Positions 1 to 7,751 of a stretch of DNA of 64,000 nt are shown here, one piece after another. The notes beneath the pieces are model-generated. The model did no database searches, was not told the origin of the DNA, and saw only the letters and a program-made list of their open reading frames with translations. Source of the DNA: Pseudomonadaceae bacterium SI-3 (lineage in GTDB: Bacteria > Pseudomonadota > Gammaproteobacteria > Pseudomonadales > Pseudomonadaceae); assembly GCA_004010935.1 (NCBI GenBank), contig CP026511.1, forward strand, positions 2,852,001 to 2,916,000, written 5' to 3'. The stretch's first letter is position 1. Each line of letters begins with the position of its first letter. The translations under genes were made by a program, and so were the position numbers.

Positions 1-106
1 GGTCGGCGGATGGGTTTTAGTCAAGGCGCTTCGAACCGGCAATAATCGTGGCCGCCGTTCGCGGTAACCCGCAGAAGAGGCTGCGCACTTTAACAGAATA
101 CCGGGC
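1..106. other. Non-coding end of window beyond cmpX
   Basis: No reading frame is supported here. On the minus strand this is the sequence following cmpX. In Pseudomonas the next gene is the ECF sigma factor sigX, so this stretch is probably the start of the cmpX-sigX spacer and may hold a sigX promoter. I could not assign promoter elements. Confidence 0.4.
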
Positions 107-931
107 CTAACGGCTGCCTACGCGCTGCTCTAGCAGCACTCTATTTGCAACCGAGATCAGCTCACCTTCATCGGTAAGCAGCAAGGTCTTTGCGGTTCCA
201 ATCTCTTCGATCGAACCCTCCAGTCCCTCGATGCGCACCCTTTGGCCAACCTCGTAAAGTTCACGAACGTAAATGCCGGCGAGAATCTGACTCACCAACT
301 CTCGGCTACCGAGACCGAAAGCCAACGCAACCGCCAGCCCGACAGAGATCAGTGCAATTGCGATGACGTAATTAAGAAGCTCGGTCTTAACCTCCAGCTG
401 GCCGATTGCGACGGAGATAATGATGATGATCACTAACCCCTGCGCGATTCGTCCAAGCCCGGCGGAATATTCAAGGCCAACGCTTTCAGCAGCGCCTCGC
501 ACCAAACCGTTGACCAGCTGCGCCAAGAGTATCCCAACCAACAGGATCAGCCCCGCCCCGAACACCTTGGGCACGTATAGCGCGAGCATATCGAGCGTCG
601 CCGAAACGCGAGCGAGTCCCAGAGATTCCGCAGCCGACACCAGAAAGATCAGCAATACGAACCAATATACGATCTTGCCAATCAAGGCCGAGATCGGCAT
701 GCGAATACCGGCACGCCCAAGCAACTTGGTCGCCCCGGTACCGGCAACCAACCGGTCCAGACCCAGTTTTGCCAGGACCTTCGACAACAGAGTGTCCAGT
801 AACTTGGCGACGACAAAACCAACAGCCACTAGCAAGAGCGCCCCGAACAAACGAGGAATGAAGGCAGCGATAGGTTGCCAAAGGGCGCTCATAGCACCCA
901 GCAAGCTCTGGCTCCAGGGATCGAGTTCCAT
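107..931 (-). CDS. cmpX: CmpX, small MscS-like mechanosensitive channel family membrane protein
   Basis: A 274-residue inner-membrane protein. Hydrophobic segments near residues 20-45, 82-105, 118-145 and 160-215 carry the glycine/alanine-rich helices of conserved-TM-helix MscS-like proteins. They are followed by a short beta-rich part (about 225-270) resembling the start of the MscS beta domain, with no large C-terminal domain, so this is a minimal family member. It begins 2 bp after the cfrX stop, so the two are translated as a unit. In Pseudomonas aeruginosa CmpX lies just upstream of sigX and is linked to envelope homeostasis; the same arrangement is inferred here, with sigX outside the window. 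The identification rests on sequence type plus the cmaX-cfrX-cmpX order. Confidence 0.9.
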   Translation of the reverse strand: MELDPWSQSLLGAMSALWQPIAAFIPRLFGALLLVAVGFVVAKLLDTLLSKVLAKLGLDRLVAGTGATKLLGRAGIRMPISALIGKIVYWFVLLIFLVSAAESLGLARVSATLDMLALYVPKVFGAGLILLVGILLAQLVNGLVRGAAESVGLEYSAGLGRIAQGLVIIIIISVAIGQLEVKTELLNYVIAIALISVGLAVALAFGLGSRELVSQILAGIYVRELYEVGQRVRIEGLEGSIEEIGTAKTLLLTDEGELISVANRVLLEQRVGSR

Positions 932-933
932 GA

Positions 934-1179
934 TCAGTCGACCTTATTGAAAGTAGTACGGGAACCGGAATGGCGTCGAGTCACAGCCGATGTGTGCGGT
1001 GCGCCGGCGCTAAACGCGATCAGCACAGCCTGTAGCCAATGCCCCATCAGGCCAAACAGGTCGCCAGCGCCCACCTGTCGGTTGGCCGTTTTCAGTACAC
1101 GATCCAAGCGGGTGTCGTCATGACGCTCCGACTGCGTGTTAAGCATGTCCCGCAGGGATTCTTCAAAGGGATCGTGCAT
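934..1179 (-). CDS. cfrX: CfrX, small protein of the cmaX-cfrX-cmpX-sigX cluster
   Basis: An 81-residue, probably cytoplasmic protein of unknown biochemical function. It opens MHDPFEESLRDML and contains the central stretch RVLKTANRQVGAGDLFGLMG that I recognise from Pseudomonas CfrX. The ATG is preceded by an AGAGG ribosome-binding site, and the stop lies 2 bp before cmpX. It has no signal peptide. Its middle segment (about residues 45-60) is moderately hydrophobic and might lie on a membrane. The name comes from its position in the sigX neighbourhood; no enzymatic motif is visible. Confidence 0.85.
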   Translation of the reverse strand: MHDPFEESLRDMLNTQSERHDDTRLDRVLKTANRQVGAGDLFGLMGHWLQAVLIAFSAGAPHTSAVTRRHSGSRTTFNKVD

Positions 1180-1232
1180 GTTTACCTCTGCAACAGTGAG
1201 ACTCTGACGGCACAGCCATATCAGTAGTCACA

Positions 1233-2225
1233 TCACACCCATTTCAATCGGCGGAAGATCCACCATTGGAAACAGGCCACCGCACCAATGAGCACACAAG
1301 CCACTGCAAATCCGTAAGGATGGTCGGACCCTGGGATGCCGCCCACGTTTATCCCAAGCAAGCCCGTGAGAAAGCTCATCGGCAGAAAAAAGCCGGTAAT
1401 GATGCCGAGCAGGTACATGGTTCTGTTCATCCGCTCGCGCATTCGCCTTTCTTCTGCTTCTAGCACTAGATTGACTCGCTCACGGACCAGCTCCAACTCC
1501 TCCAGGTAGCGAATCAACCGGTTGCTCAGCTCGTTCCAGTAATCTGTATCGTCATCAACAAACCACGGCAGACGATTGCGCGTGAGCTGCGCGTATATCT
1601 CGCGCTGCGGTAACAGAAAACGGCGCAGACCAGCCGCCTGGCGCCGCAACGACAGCAACTTGTCTTGAGGTGGTGTATATCGTTCATCCGTCTCGACGCG
1701 GTCTTCTTCTCCATCCAGCTTTTCTGTCAGAACGGCAACGAGCTCATCAACCCGCTCGGTCAGCGCGTCTGCCAGGGCAAGCAATACTTCGGATGCCGTT
1801 TTCGGGCCGACACCAGCATCAAGCTGCTGGAGCACCACTTCGGTCGAGCGCAACGGCCGCAGGCGCAACGAAATAACCCTGCGCGCATCTGCGAATACCC
1901 GTAGCGAAACCATGTCCTCGGGCTCCGCGTCGGGATTCAGGTTGACGCCTCGCAGAAATAGCAGCAACTCGTCGCCAGGCAGCGCAAGCAAACGTGGACG
2001 AGTATTTTCTTCCAGTAACACGTCGCATGCGAACGCGCTCAGGCCGCTCCGGTCGCGCAACCAAGCCTGGGCCTGAGCCTGACTGCGATCCCAATGAAGC
2101 CACAAGCTTTCATGCGCGGCTAACTCCAAAGAGGAAATGTCTGAATAGGCAATTCTGCGCGCACCACCTTGCCCGTCTAACACAAGGGCATGTAGAAGCC
2201 CTGTACGACCTATTTCGTCAGGCAA
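1233..2225 (-). CDS. cmaX: CmaX, CorA/ZntB-type divalent-cation transporter
   Basis: A 330-residue member of the CorA metal-ion transporter family. A long soluble, helix-rich N-terminal region (1-265) is followed by two transmembrane helices at about 270-292 and 303-323. The signature between the helices is GIN (in LLGINVGGIP) rather than the GMN of true CorA, which points to the ZntB-like branch. Translation apparently starts at a TTG: the only good Shine-Dalgarno, AGGAGG at 2234-2239, lies 8 nt upstream of TTG 2225, and no ATG or GTG follows before conserved sequence. A terminator-like hairpin sits immediately upstream of this ribosome-binding site. The natural ion is not evident from sequence. 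Confidence 0.88.
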   Translation of the reverse strand: MPDEIGRTGLLHALVLDGQGGARRIAYSDISSLELAAHESLWLHWDRSQAQAQAWLRDRSGLSAFACDVLLEENTRPRLLALPGDELLLFLRGVNLNPDAEPEDMVSLRVFADARRVISLRLRPLRSTEVVLQQLDAGVGPKTASEVLLALADALTERVDELVAVLTEKLDGEEDRVETDERYTPPQDKLLSLRRQAAGLRRFLLPQREIYAQLTRNRLPWFVDDDTDYWNELSNRLIRYLEELELVRERVNLVLEAEERRMRERMNRTMYLLGIITGFFLPMSFLTGLLGINVGGIPGSDHPYGFAVACVLIGAVACFQWWIFRRLKWV

Positions 2226-2248
2226 CGGTCCCGCCTCCTAAAAATCGT

Positions 2249-2273
2249 AAAAAAGCCCGGCATAGCCGGGCTT
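2249..2273 (-). terminator. Intrinsic terminator after the RraA-like gene
   Basis: A perfect 9-bp stem (AAGCCCGGC/GCCGGGCTT) with a 3-nt loop is followed by six U residues when read on the minus strand. It lies 20 bp after the RraA-like stop and only 9 bp before the cmaX Shine-Dalgarno, so it separates or attenuates these two same-strand genes. Confidence 0.85.
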
Positions 2274-2293
2274 GATCAACCAACCGCCACCGG

Positions 2294-2782
2294 CTAGTCG
2301 GGCAACTTCAGCTCTTCGGGCGAAACGATAATGCCGTTGTTGTCGGCATAAACGTATTCACCAGGGCGGAAAGTCACTCCACAAAAGGTCACCGGTACAT
2401 TGAGGTCGCCGATTCCGCGCTTGTCGGTTTTCATGGGATGGGTGGCCAGCGCCTGGACGCCCAATTCCGTTTGCGCAATCACGTCGACATCACGGATGCA
2501 ACCATAGATCACCAGCCCCTCCCATCCATTGCGCGCTGCTTTCTCAGCAAGCATGTCCCCGAGCAATGCACGACGCAGCGAGCCGCCACCGTCTACCACC
2601 AGCACCTTGCCTGCGCCGTTTACATCTACCTGCTCCTTGACCAATGAATTGTCTTCGAAGCATTTGATCGTGACGATCTGACCACCGAAGGAGTCGCGAC
2701 CACCAAAATTGCTGAACATCGGCTCCACCACCTGGACCAACTCAGGGTAGGCATCGCATAGATCAGGCGTGATGTATTGCAT
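2294..2782 (-). CDS. rraA: RraA-family protein (RNase E regulator-like / HMG aldolase-like)
   Basis: A 162-residue protein of the RraA/MenG-like fold. Conserved parts include the N-terminal TPDLCDAYP, the central [12 protein letters not shown] with the following [12 protein letters not shown], and [17 protein letters not shown] near the C-terminus. The GD...GCIRD pair is the usual metal and substrate site of the 4-hydroxy-4-methyl-2-oxoglutarate aldolase branch, whereas E. coli RraA inhibits RNase E; sequence alone does not decide between them. The ATG at 2782 is chosen over an upstream in-frame codon because GAGGAG precedes it at normal spacing. It is bounded by terminators on both sides, so it is probably transcribed alone. 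Confidence 0.88.
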   Translation of the reverse strand: MQYITPDLCDAYPELVQVVEPMFSNFGGRDSFGGQIVTIKCFEDNSLVKEQVDVNGAGKVLVVDGGGSLRRALLGDMLAEKAARNGWEGLVIYGCIRDVDVIAQTELGVQALATHPMKTDKRGIGDLNVPVTFCGVTFRPGEYVYADNNGIIVSPEELKLPD

Positions 2783-2960
2783 GGTAAATCTCCTCAAACA
2801 TGAAACGCGTCAGGCTCGGTCGCCACCATGCTTCAAAGATAAGCAATTTGCCTACCCGCACTGGTTTCCAGCCAAAATGGCTATAGCAGCATTAGCGGAA
2901 GCGGCATGCGTCGCGACAGAGATAATGGCATTGGCAGATAGCCCCGCTTTTGCTTAACGC

Positions 2961-2986
2961 AAAAAAGGGCGGAAACCGCCCTTTTT
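2961..2986 (-). terminator. Intrinsic terminator of ppsA
   Basis: AAAAAGGGCGG/CCGCCCTTTTT forms an 11-bp stem with a 3-nt loop and runs into U residues on the minus strand, 13 bp after the ppsA stop. The A-tract on the other side makes it potentially bidirectional. Confidence 0.9.
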
Positions 2987-2998
2987 GCCGTGCTGTGC

Positions 2999-5371
2999 TT
3001 ATTTGATCTCGGCGTCAGCCAGGAAGAACCAGGTATCGAGCACCGAGTCCGGGTTCAGCGATACGCTCTCAATACCCTGCTCCATCAGCCACTTGGCCAG
3101 GTCTGGGTGATCGGAAGGCCCCTGACCACAAATGCCAATGTACTTGCCCGCTTTGTTACAGGCTTCAATCGCATTCGCCAGCAGCTTCTTGACTGCAGGG
3201 TTACGCTCATCGAACAGGTGGGCAATGATGCCGGAGTCACGATCCAGACCAAGCGTTAGCTGGGTCATGTCGTTCGAGCCAATGGAGAAGCCATCAAAGA
3301 ACTCGAGAAACTCATCGGCCAACAAAGCGTTGGAAGGCAGCTCGCACATCATGATGATGCGCAGGCCGTTCTCGCCACGCTTGAGTCCGAACTGACCGAG
3401 AATGTCGATGACCTGCGAGGCTTCGCCCAGGGTGCGCACGAACGGCACCATCAGCTCGACATTGGTCAGCCCCATCACGTCGCGAACCTTACGCATGGCA
3501 CGGCATTCGAGTTCGAAGCAGTCGCGGAAGGATTCGCTGATGTAACGCGATGCACCGCGGAACCCGAGCATCGGGTTCTCTTCTTCCGGCTCGTAGAGCT
3601 TGCCTCCGATCAGGTTGGCGTATTCGTTGGACTTGAAGTCAGACAGCCGCACGATGACCTTTTTCGGCCAGAATGCCGCAGCCAGTGTACTGACACCTTC
3701 AACCAGCTTCTCGACGTAGAAGTCGACCGGGTCGCCGTAGCCGGCAATGCGCTTTTCGACACTGCTCTTCACGTCGGCCGGCAGGCCATCGAAATTGAGC
3801 AGCGCCTTAGGGTGAACACCAATCATCCGGTTGATGATGAATTCGAGACGCGCCAGACCGACGCCTTCGTTGGGTAGCTGGGCAAAATCGAACGCGCGGT
3901 CCGGGTTACCGACGTTCATCATGATCTTGAACGGCAGTTCTGGCATCGCATCGATAGAGTTCTGGCGGATATCGAAGCCCAGTTCGCCCTCGAAAATCAG
4001 ACCGGTATCGCCCTCGGCACAGGTGACCGTGACGCGCTGGCCATCCTGCAGCAACTCGGTGGCATTACCGCAACCAACAACGGCGGGAATACCCAGCTCG
4101 CGAGCAATGATGGCTGCGTGACAGGTACGACCACCACGGTTAGTGACGATGGCGCTGGCGCGCTTCATCACAGGTTCCCAATCTGGGTCGGTCATGTCGG
4201 AAACCAGCACGTCGCCCGGCTGAACCTTGTCCATCTCGGAGACGTCGTGAATGATCTTGACCGGACCGGCGCCGATGCGCTGGCCGATAGCACGGCCTTC
4301 GACCAGTACTTTTCCTTTCTCCTTCAGCAGGTAGCGCTCCATGACGTTCCCGCTGCTGCGGCTCTTAACCGTTTCCGGGCGAGCCTGGACGATGTAAAGC
4401 TGGTTATCATCGCCATCTTTGGCCCACTCAATGTCCATCGGACGGCCATAGTGCTTCTCGATGGTCATCGCCTGATGGGCGAGATTGGTCACTTCCTCAT
4501 CGGTCAGGCAGAAGCGCATACGCTCAGCCTGATCAACCTCGACGGTTTTGACCGACTTGCCGGCGCTGGCCTCCTCGCCATACACCATCTTGATTGCCTT
4601 GCTGCCGAGATTACGACGCAAAATGGCAGGGCGTCCGGCTTCAAGGGTGTGCTTGTGTACGTAGAACTCGTCTGGGTTGACGGCACCCTGTACGACAGTT
4701 TCGCCGAGGCCATAGGCACCCGTGATAAACACGACGTCACGAAAGCCTGATTCGGTGTCCAGGGTAAACATCACGCCAGCCGTGCCGGTCTCGGACCGCA
4801 CCATGCGCTGAACGCCTGCGGACAGCGCAACCAGCTTGTGGTCGAAGCCCTGGTGGACGCGGTAGGCAATCGCACGGTCGTTGAAGAGGGATGCAAAGAC
4901 CTCCTTGGCGGCACGAATCACGTTATCCACGCCGCGTATATTCAGGAAGGTTTCCTGCTGGCCTGCGAATGAGGCGTCCGGCAGGTCTTCAGCCGTCGCC
5001 GAAGAGCGAACCGCGACCGCCATGTGATCATTGCCACCGGCCATCTCAGCGAATGCGGCACGAATGTCGGCATCGAGCTTGGGAGGGAATTCGGCTTCCA
5101 TGACCCAGCCGCGAATCTGTGCGCCGGCTTTGGCAAGGGCATTGACGTCGTCCACGTCCAGCGCATCGAGAAGCGCGTGAATTTGCTCGTTGAGACCGCT
5201 GAGCTCCATGAAGTCACGGTAGGCCTGGGCGGTAGTGGCGAAACCACCAGGTACCGAAACTCCCGCACCTGCAAGGTTGCTGATCATCTCGCCGAGGGAG
5301 GCGTTCTTGCCCCCTACACGCTCAACATCATGATTGCCGAGCTTATCGAGGGAAACTACGTACTCTACCAA
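2999..5371 (-). CDS. ppsA: Phosphoenolpyruvate synthase (pyruvate, water dikinase)
   Basis: A 790-residue cytoplasmic enzyme making PEP, AMP and phosphate from pyruvate, ATP and water, for gluconeogenesis from pyruvate-yielding substrates. The N-terminal ATP-binding domain (about 1-340) contains [10 protein letters not shown] and [12 protein letters not shown]. The swivelling phosphohistidine domain carries [10 protein letters not shown] with His418 as the phosphorylated residue. The C-terminal PEP-binding barrel ends with [11 protein letters not shown], supplying the catalytic Cys. The frame is open far upstream, but the conserved protein begins [11 protein letters not shown] directly after a TTG at 5371 with GGAGAG at normal distance, so TTG is taken as the start. 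It is divergent from ppsR. Confidence 0.96.
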   Translation of the reverse strand: MVEYVVSLDKLGNHDVERVGGKNASLGEMISNLAGAGVSVPGGFATTAQAYRDFMELSGLNEQIHALLDALDVDDVNALAKAGAQIRGWVMEAEFPPKLDADIRAAFAEMAGGNDHMAVAVRSSATAEDLPDASFAGQQETFLNIRGVDNVIRAAKEVFASLFNDRAIAYRVHQGFDHKLVALSAGVQRMVRSETGTAGVMFTLDTESGFRDVVFITGAYGLGETVVQGAVNPDEFYVHKHTLEAGRPAILRRNLGSKAIKMVYGEEASAGKSVKTVEVDQAERMRFCLTDEEVTNLAHQAMTIEKHYGRPMDIEWAKDGDDNQLYIVQARPETVKSRSSGNVMERYLLKEKGKVLVEGRAIGQRIGAGPVKIIHDVSEMDKVQPGDVLVSDMTDPDWEPVMKRASAIVTNRGGRTCHAAIIARELGIPAVVGCGNATELLQDGQRVTVTCAEGDTGLIFEGELGFDIRQNSIDAMPELPFKIMMNVGNPDRAFDFAQLPNEGVGLARLEFIINRMIGVHPKALLNFDGLPADVKSSVEKRIAGYGDPVDFYVEKLVEGVSTLAAAFWPKKVIVRLSDFKSNEYANLIGGKLYEPEEENPMLGFRGASRYISESFRDCFELECRAMRKVRDVMGLTNVELMVPFVRTLGEASQVIDILGQFGLKRGENGLRIIMMCELPSNALLADEFLEFFDGFSIGSNDMTQLTLGLDRDSGIIAHLFDERNPAVKKLLANAIEACNKAGKYIGICGQGPSDHPDLAKWLMEQGIESVSLNPDSVLDTWFFLADAEIK

Positions 5372-5527
5372 GGTGATCTCTCCACGTTGTGTTGGAAACT
5401 CGGTTCGTGCCCATCCGCGGCACGGTGGCCTGGCCCTGCAAAATAAGTAACAATGCCAGCCGATCGAGGCTCGGCGAAGGGGCCTACTATAGCTGAGAAC
5501 CGTTCTTGACTTAAGGTCCCATGCGCA

Positions 5528-6346
5528 ATGAAACGAACTGCATTTTTCATATCCGACGGTACCGGGATTACAGCCGAAACGCTCGGCCAAAGCCTGTTGG
5601 CACAGTTCGAAACCATCACGTTTACCAAGCTCACGCGGCCATATATCGATACGGCTGAAAAAGCGCGAGCAATGGTACAGCAAATCAATAAAGCGGCGGA
5701 AAGCGACGGCGCGCGGCCGATCATATTCGATACGCTGGTAAACCAGGAAATCCGCGACATCCTGGCAGAATCCAATGGCTTCATGATCGACATCTTTTCT
5801 TCCTTCCTTGCCCCGCTGGAACATGAACTGATGTCACGTTCTTCCTATTCTGTCGGCAAATCCCATTCGATCAGCCATAACGCCAACTACATGGAGCGAA
5901 TTGACGCCGTCAACTTCGCCCTGGACAACGATGACGGTGCCCGCACGCACTACTACGACAAGGCGGATCTGATTTTGGTCGGCGTCTCCAGGTGCGGCAA
6001 AACGCCCACCTGCTTGTACATGGCGATGCAGTACGGCATCCGGGCCGCCAACTATCCGCTGACCGAAGACGACATGGAGAGACTGCAACTTCCGAGCGCG
6101 CTCAAAACCCACCGCGACAAACTGTTCGGCCTGACCATCGACCCGGACCGCTTGACCGCCATTCGCAACGAGCGCAAACCCAACAGCCGATATGCCAGCT
6201 ACGCCCAATGCGAGTTTGAAGTTCGCGAGGTAGAGAACCTCTTCCGCCGCGAAAACATCAACTACATCAACTCCACGCATTTCTCCGTAGAAGAGATATC
6301 CGCCAAAATCCTCGTGGAAAAAGGCGTAGAGCGTCGACTCAAATAA
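5528..6346 (+). CDS. ppsR: PpsR, PEP synthase regulatory kinase/pyrophosphorylase (DUF299)
   Basis: A 272-residue bifunctional regulator that inactivates PEP synthase by ADP-dependent threonine phosphorylation and reactivates it by phosphate-dependent dephosphorylation. It has the family opening [18 protein letters not shown] and a P-loop-like GVSRCGKT at residues 152-159; length is normal. An AAGG ribosome-binding site precedes ATG 5528. It is transcribed away from ppsA across a 156-bp spacer, the usual pairing of regulator with target. The role is assigned from the family and the neighbour. Confidence 0.95.
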   Translation: MKRTAFFISDGTGITAETLGQSLLAQFETITFTKLTRPYIDTAEKARAMVQQINKAAESDGARPIIFDTLVNQEIRDILAESNGFMIDIFSSFLAPLEHELMSRSSYSVGKSHSISHNANYMERIDAVNFALDNDDGARTHYYDKADLILVGVSRCGKTPTCLYMAMQYGIRAANYPLTEDDMERLQLPSALKTHRDKLFGLTIDPDRLTAIRNERKPNSRYASYAQCEFEVREVENLFRRENINYINSTHFSVEEISAKILVEKGVERRLK

Positions 6347-6364
6347 GCACCGTTCTGCTAGACA

Positions 6365-6402
6365 ACAAAAAGCCCGCTTAGTGCGGACTTTTTGTTTTTC
6401 GT
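6365..6402 (+). terminator. Terminator between convergent ppsR and prpF
   Basis: ACAAAAAGcCCGC pairs with GCGGaCTTTTTGT (one mismatch, 5-nt loop) and is followed by a T-rich run on the plus strand. The A-rich left arm means it could also act on prpF transcripts arriving from the other side. Confidence 0.8.
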
Positions 6403-6458
6403 GCTCAACAAATTTGAGCTTTGCCAACGCCGAGTTGCATCATTGTGTCGGCAACCGC

Positions 6459-7646
6459 TTAGAACGCGTCGCCTGGAACACGCACCCACCCCTCCATAAG
6501 AACCCTGGCGCTCCGACTCATGATCGCCTTGGTTACTGACCATTTTCCTTCAGCCTGCTCCGCCTCGGCGCCGACGCGAAGCGTGCCGGAAGGATGCCCA
6601 AAGCGCACTGCCGTCAGCTCGCCGCCACCGGCAGCCAGGTTAACGAGAGTACCGGGCACTGCCGCAGCCGCACCGATAGCAACCGCACAGGTCCCCATCA
6701 TGGCGTGGTGCAACTTGCCCATGGACAATGCGCGCACCAGCAGATCAACCTCGCCTGCTTCGATGGTCTTGCCGGATGACGCTCGATAGGTTTTCGGCCC
6801 CGAGACAAACGCAACCTTTGGCGTGTGCTGGCGGGTCAAGGCCTCTTCCGCTGTCCTGATCAACCCCATACGCAACGCACCGGCAACTCGAATCGCTTCC
6901 AACCGCGCCAACGCCTCGGAAGTGCCATTGATGTCTTCCCGCAGTTCGGTGCCCTGGTAACCGATGTCCTCGGCATTGACGAAAACCGTTGGGATACCCG
7001 CACTGATCATGGTCGCCGTGAGCGTACCGATGCCGGGAACCTCAAGATCATCGACCAGATTGCCGGTTGGGAACATCGAACCGCCCTCCTCGCCGTCGTC
7101 GGACGGATCGAGGAATTCCAGCACGATCTCGGCAGCCGGGAAGGTCACGCCGTCCAGTTCGAAATCGCCGGTCTCCTGCACCTGGCCGTTGATGACCGGC
7201 ACATGGGCGATGATGGTCTTGCCAATGTTGGCCTGCCAGATCCGCACCACGCAGGTGCCGTTCTGCGGAATACGCTCGACGTCCACCAGGCCGGCATGCA
7301 GCGCGAACGCACCGGCGCCGGTTGAAAGGTTGCCGCAGTTGCCGCTCCAGTCGACGAAGGGCTTATCGATCGACACCTGACCATAGAGGTACTCGACGTC
7401 GTGATCAGGCCGGCTGCTCTTCGACAGGATGACGCATTTGCTGGTACTGGAGGTCGCACCGCCCATGCCGTCGATATGCGCCGAGTAAGGATCGGGGCTG
7501 CCGATAACACGCATGAACAGCCTGTCGCGCGCAGCGCCAGGTACTTGGCAGCTTTCCGGCAAATCTTGCAGGCGGAAGAACACGCCTTTGCTGGTGCCGC
7601 CACGCATGTAGGTTGCGGGAATCTTGATCTGGGATTGTTGCGCCAT
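6459..7646 (-). CDS. prpF: PrpF, 2-methylaconitate cis-trans isomerase
   Basis: A 395-residue enzyme of the diaminopimelate-epimerase fold that isomerises the methylaconitate made by AcnD so the 2-methylcitrate cycle can proceed. Hallmarks are the N-terminal IPATYMRGGTSKGVFF and the GNCGNLSTGAGAFA stretch around residue 110. The ATG at 7646 is preferred over the longer frame because the family begins here and an AGGA precedes it. It is the last gene of the prp operon, separated from acnD by a 105-bp spacer holding a large inverted repeat. The AcnD-PrpF pair replaces PrpD in this pathway, and no prpD is found in this operon. Confidence 0.95.
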   Translation of the reverse strand: MAQQSQIKIPATYMRGGTSKGVFFRLQDLPESCQVPGAARDRLFMRVIGSPDPYSAHIDGMGGATSSTSKCVILSKSSRPDHDVEYLYGQVSIDKPFVDWSGNCGNLSTGAGAFALHAGLVDVERIPQNGTCVVRIWQANIGKTIIAHVPVINGQVQETGDFELDGVTFPAAEIVLEFLDPSDDGEEGGSMFPTGNLVDDLEVPGIGTLTATMISAGIPTVFVNAEDIGYQGTELREDINGTSEALARLEAIRVAGALRMGLIRTAEEALTRQHTPKVAFVSGPKTYRASSGKTIEAGEVDLLVRALSMGKLHHAMMGTCAVAIGAAAAVPGTLVNLAAGGGELTAVRFGHPSGTLRVGAEAEQAEGKWSVTKAIMSRSARVLMEGWVRVPGDAF

Positions 7647-7678
7647 GGGTGAGTCCTGGCTGGAAAATGAATGAACGG

Positions 7679-7746
7679 TCGGGTGGATCAGGCTCGGCCG
7701 GCCCACCGGGACCGGCACGGTGGGTGGAAGCAGGCCATCCACCCGA
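7679..7746. repeat. Nested inverted repeat (REP-like) in the acnD-prpF spacer
   Basis: The outer arms TCGGGTGGAT (7679-7688) and ATCCACCCGA (7737-7746) are perfectly complementary. A second pair, CCCACCG (7702-7708) and CGGTGGG (7718-7724), lies inside. The GGGTGGAT...ATCCACCC arms resemble intergenic repeats common in P. stutzeri-type genomes (recalled, not searched). It may modulate acnD/prpF mRNA stability or termination. Confidence 0.7.
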
Positions 7747-7751
7747 CGGGT

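Noticed and set aside
4118..4750. 210-codon open frame on the plus strand opposite ppsA
   Set aside because: It is fully antisense to the conserved PEP synthase, has no family resemblance or ribosome-binding site, and is explained by GC-rich codon use.
5372..5824. N-terminal extension of ppsA of about 150 codons
   Set aside because: The extension would run through the divergent promoter region and into ppsR. Family homology and a ribosome-binding site both place the start at TTG 5371.
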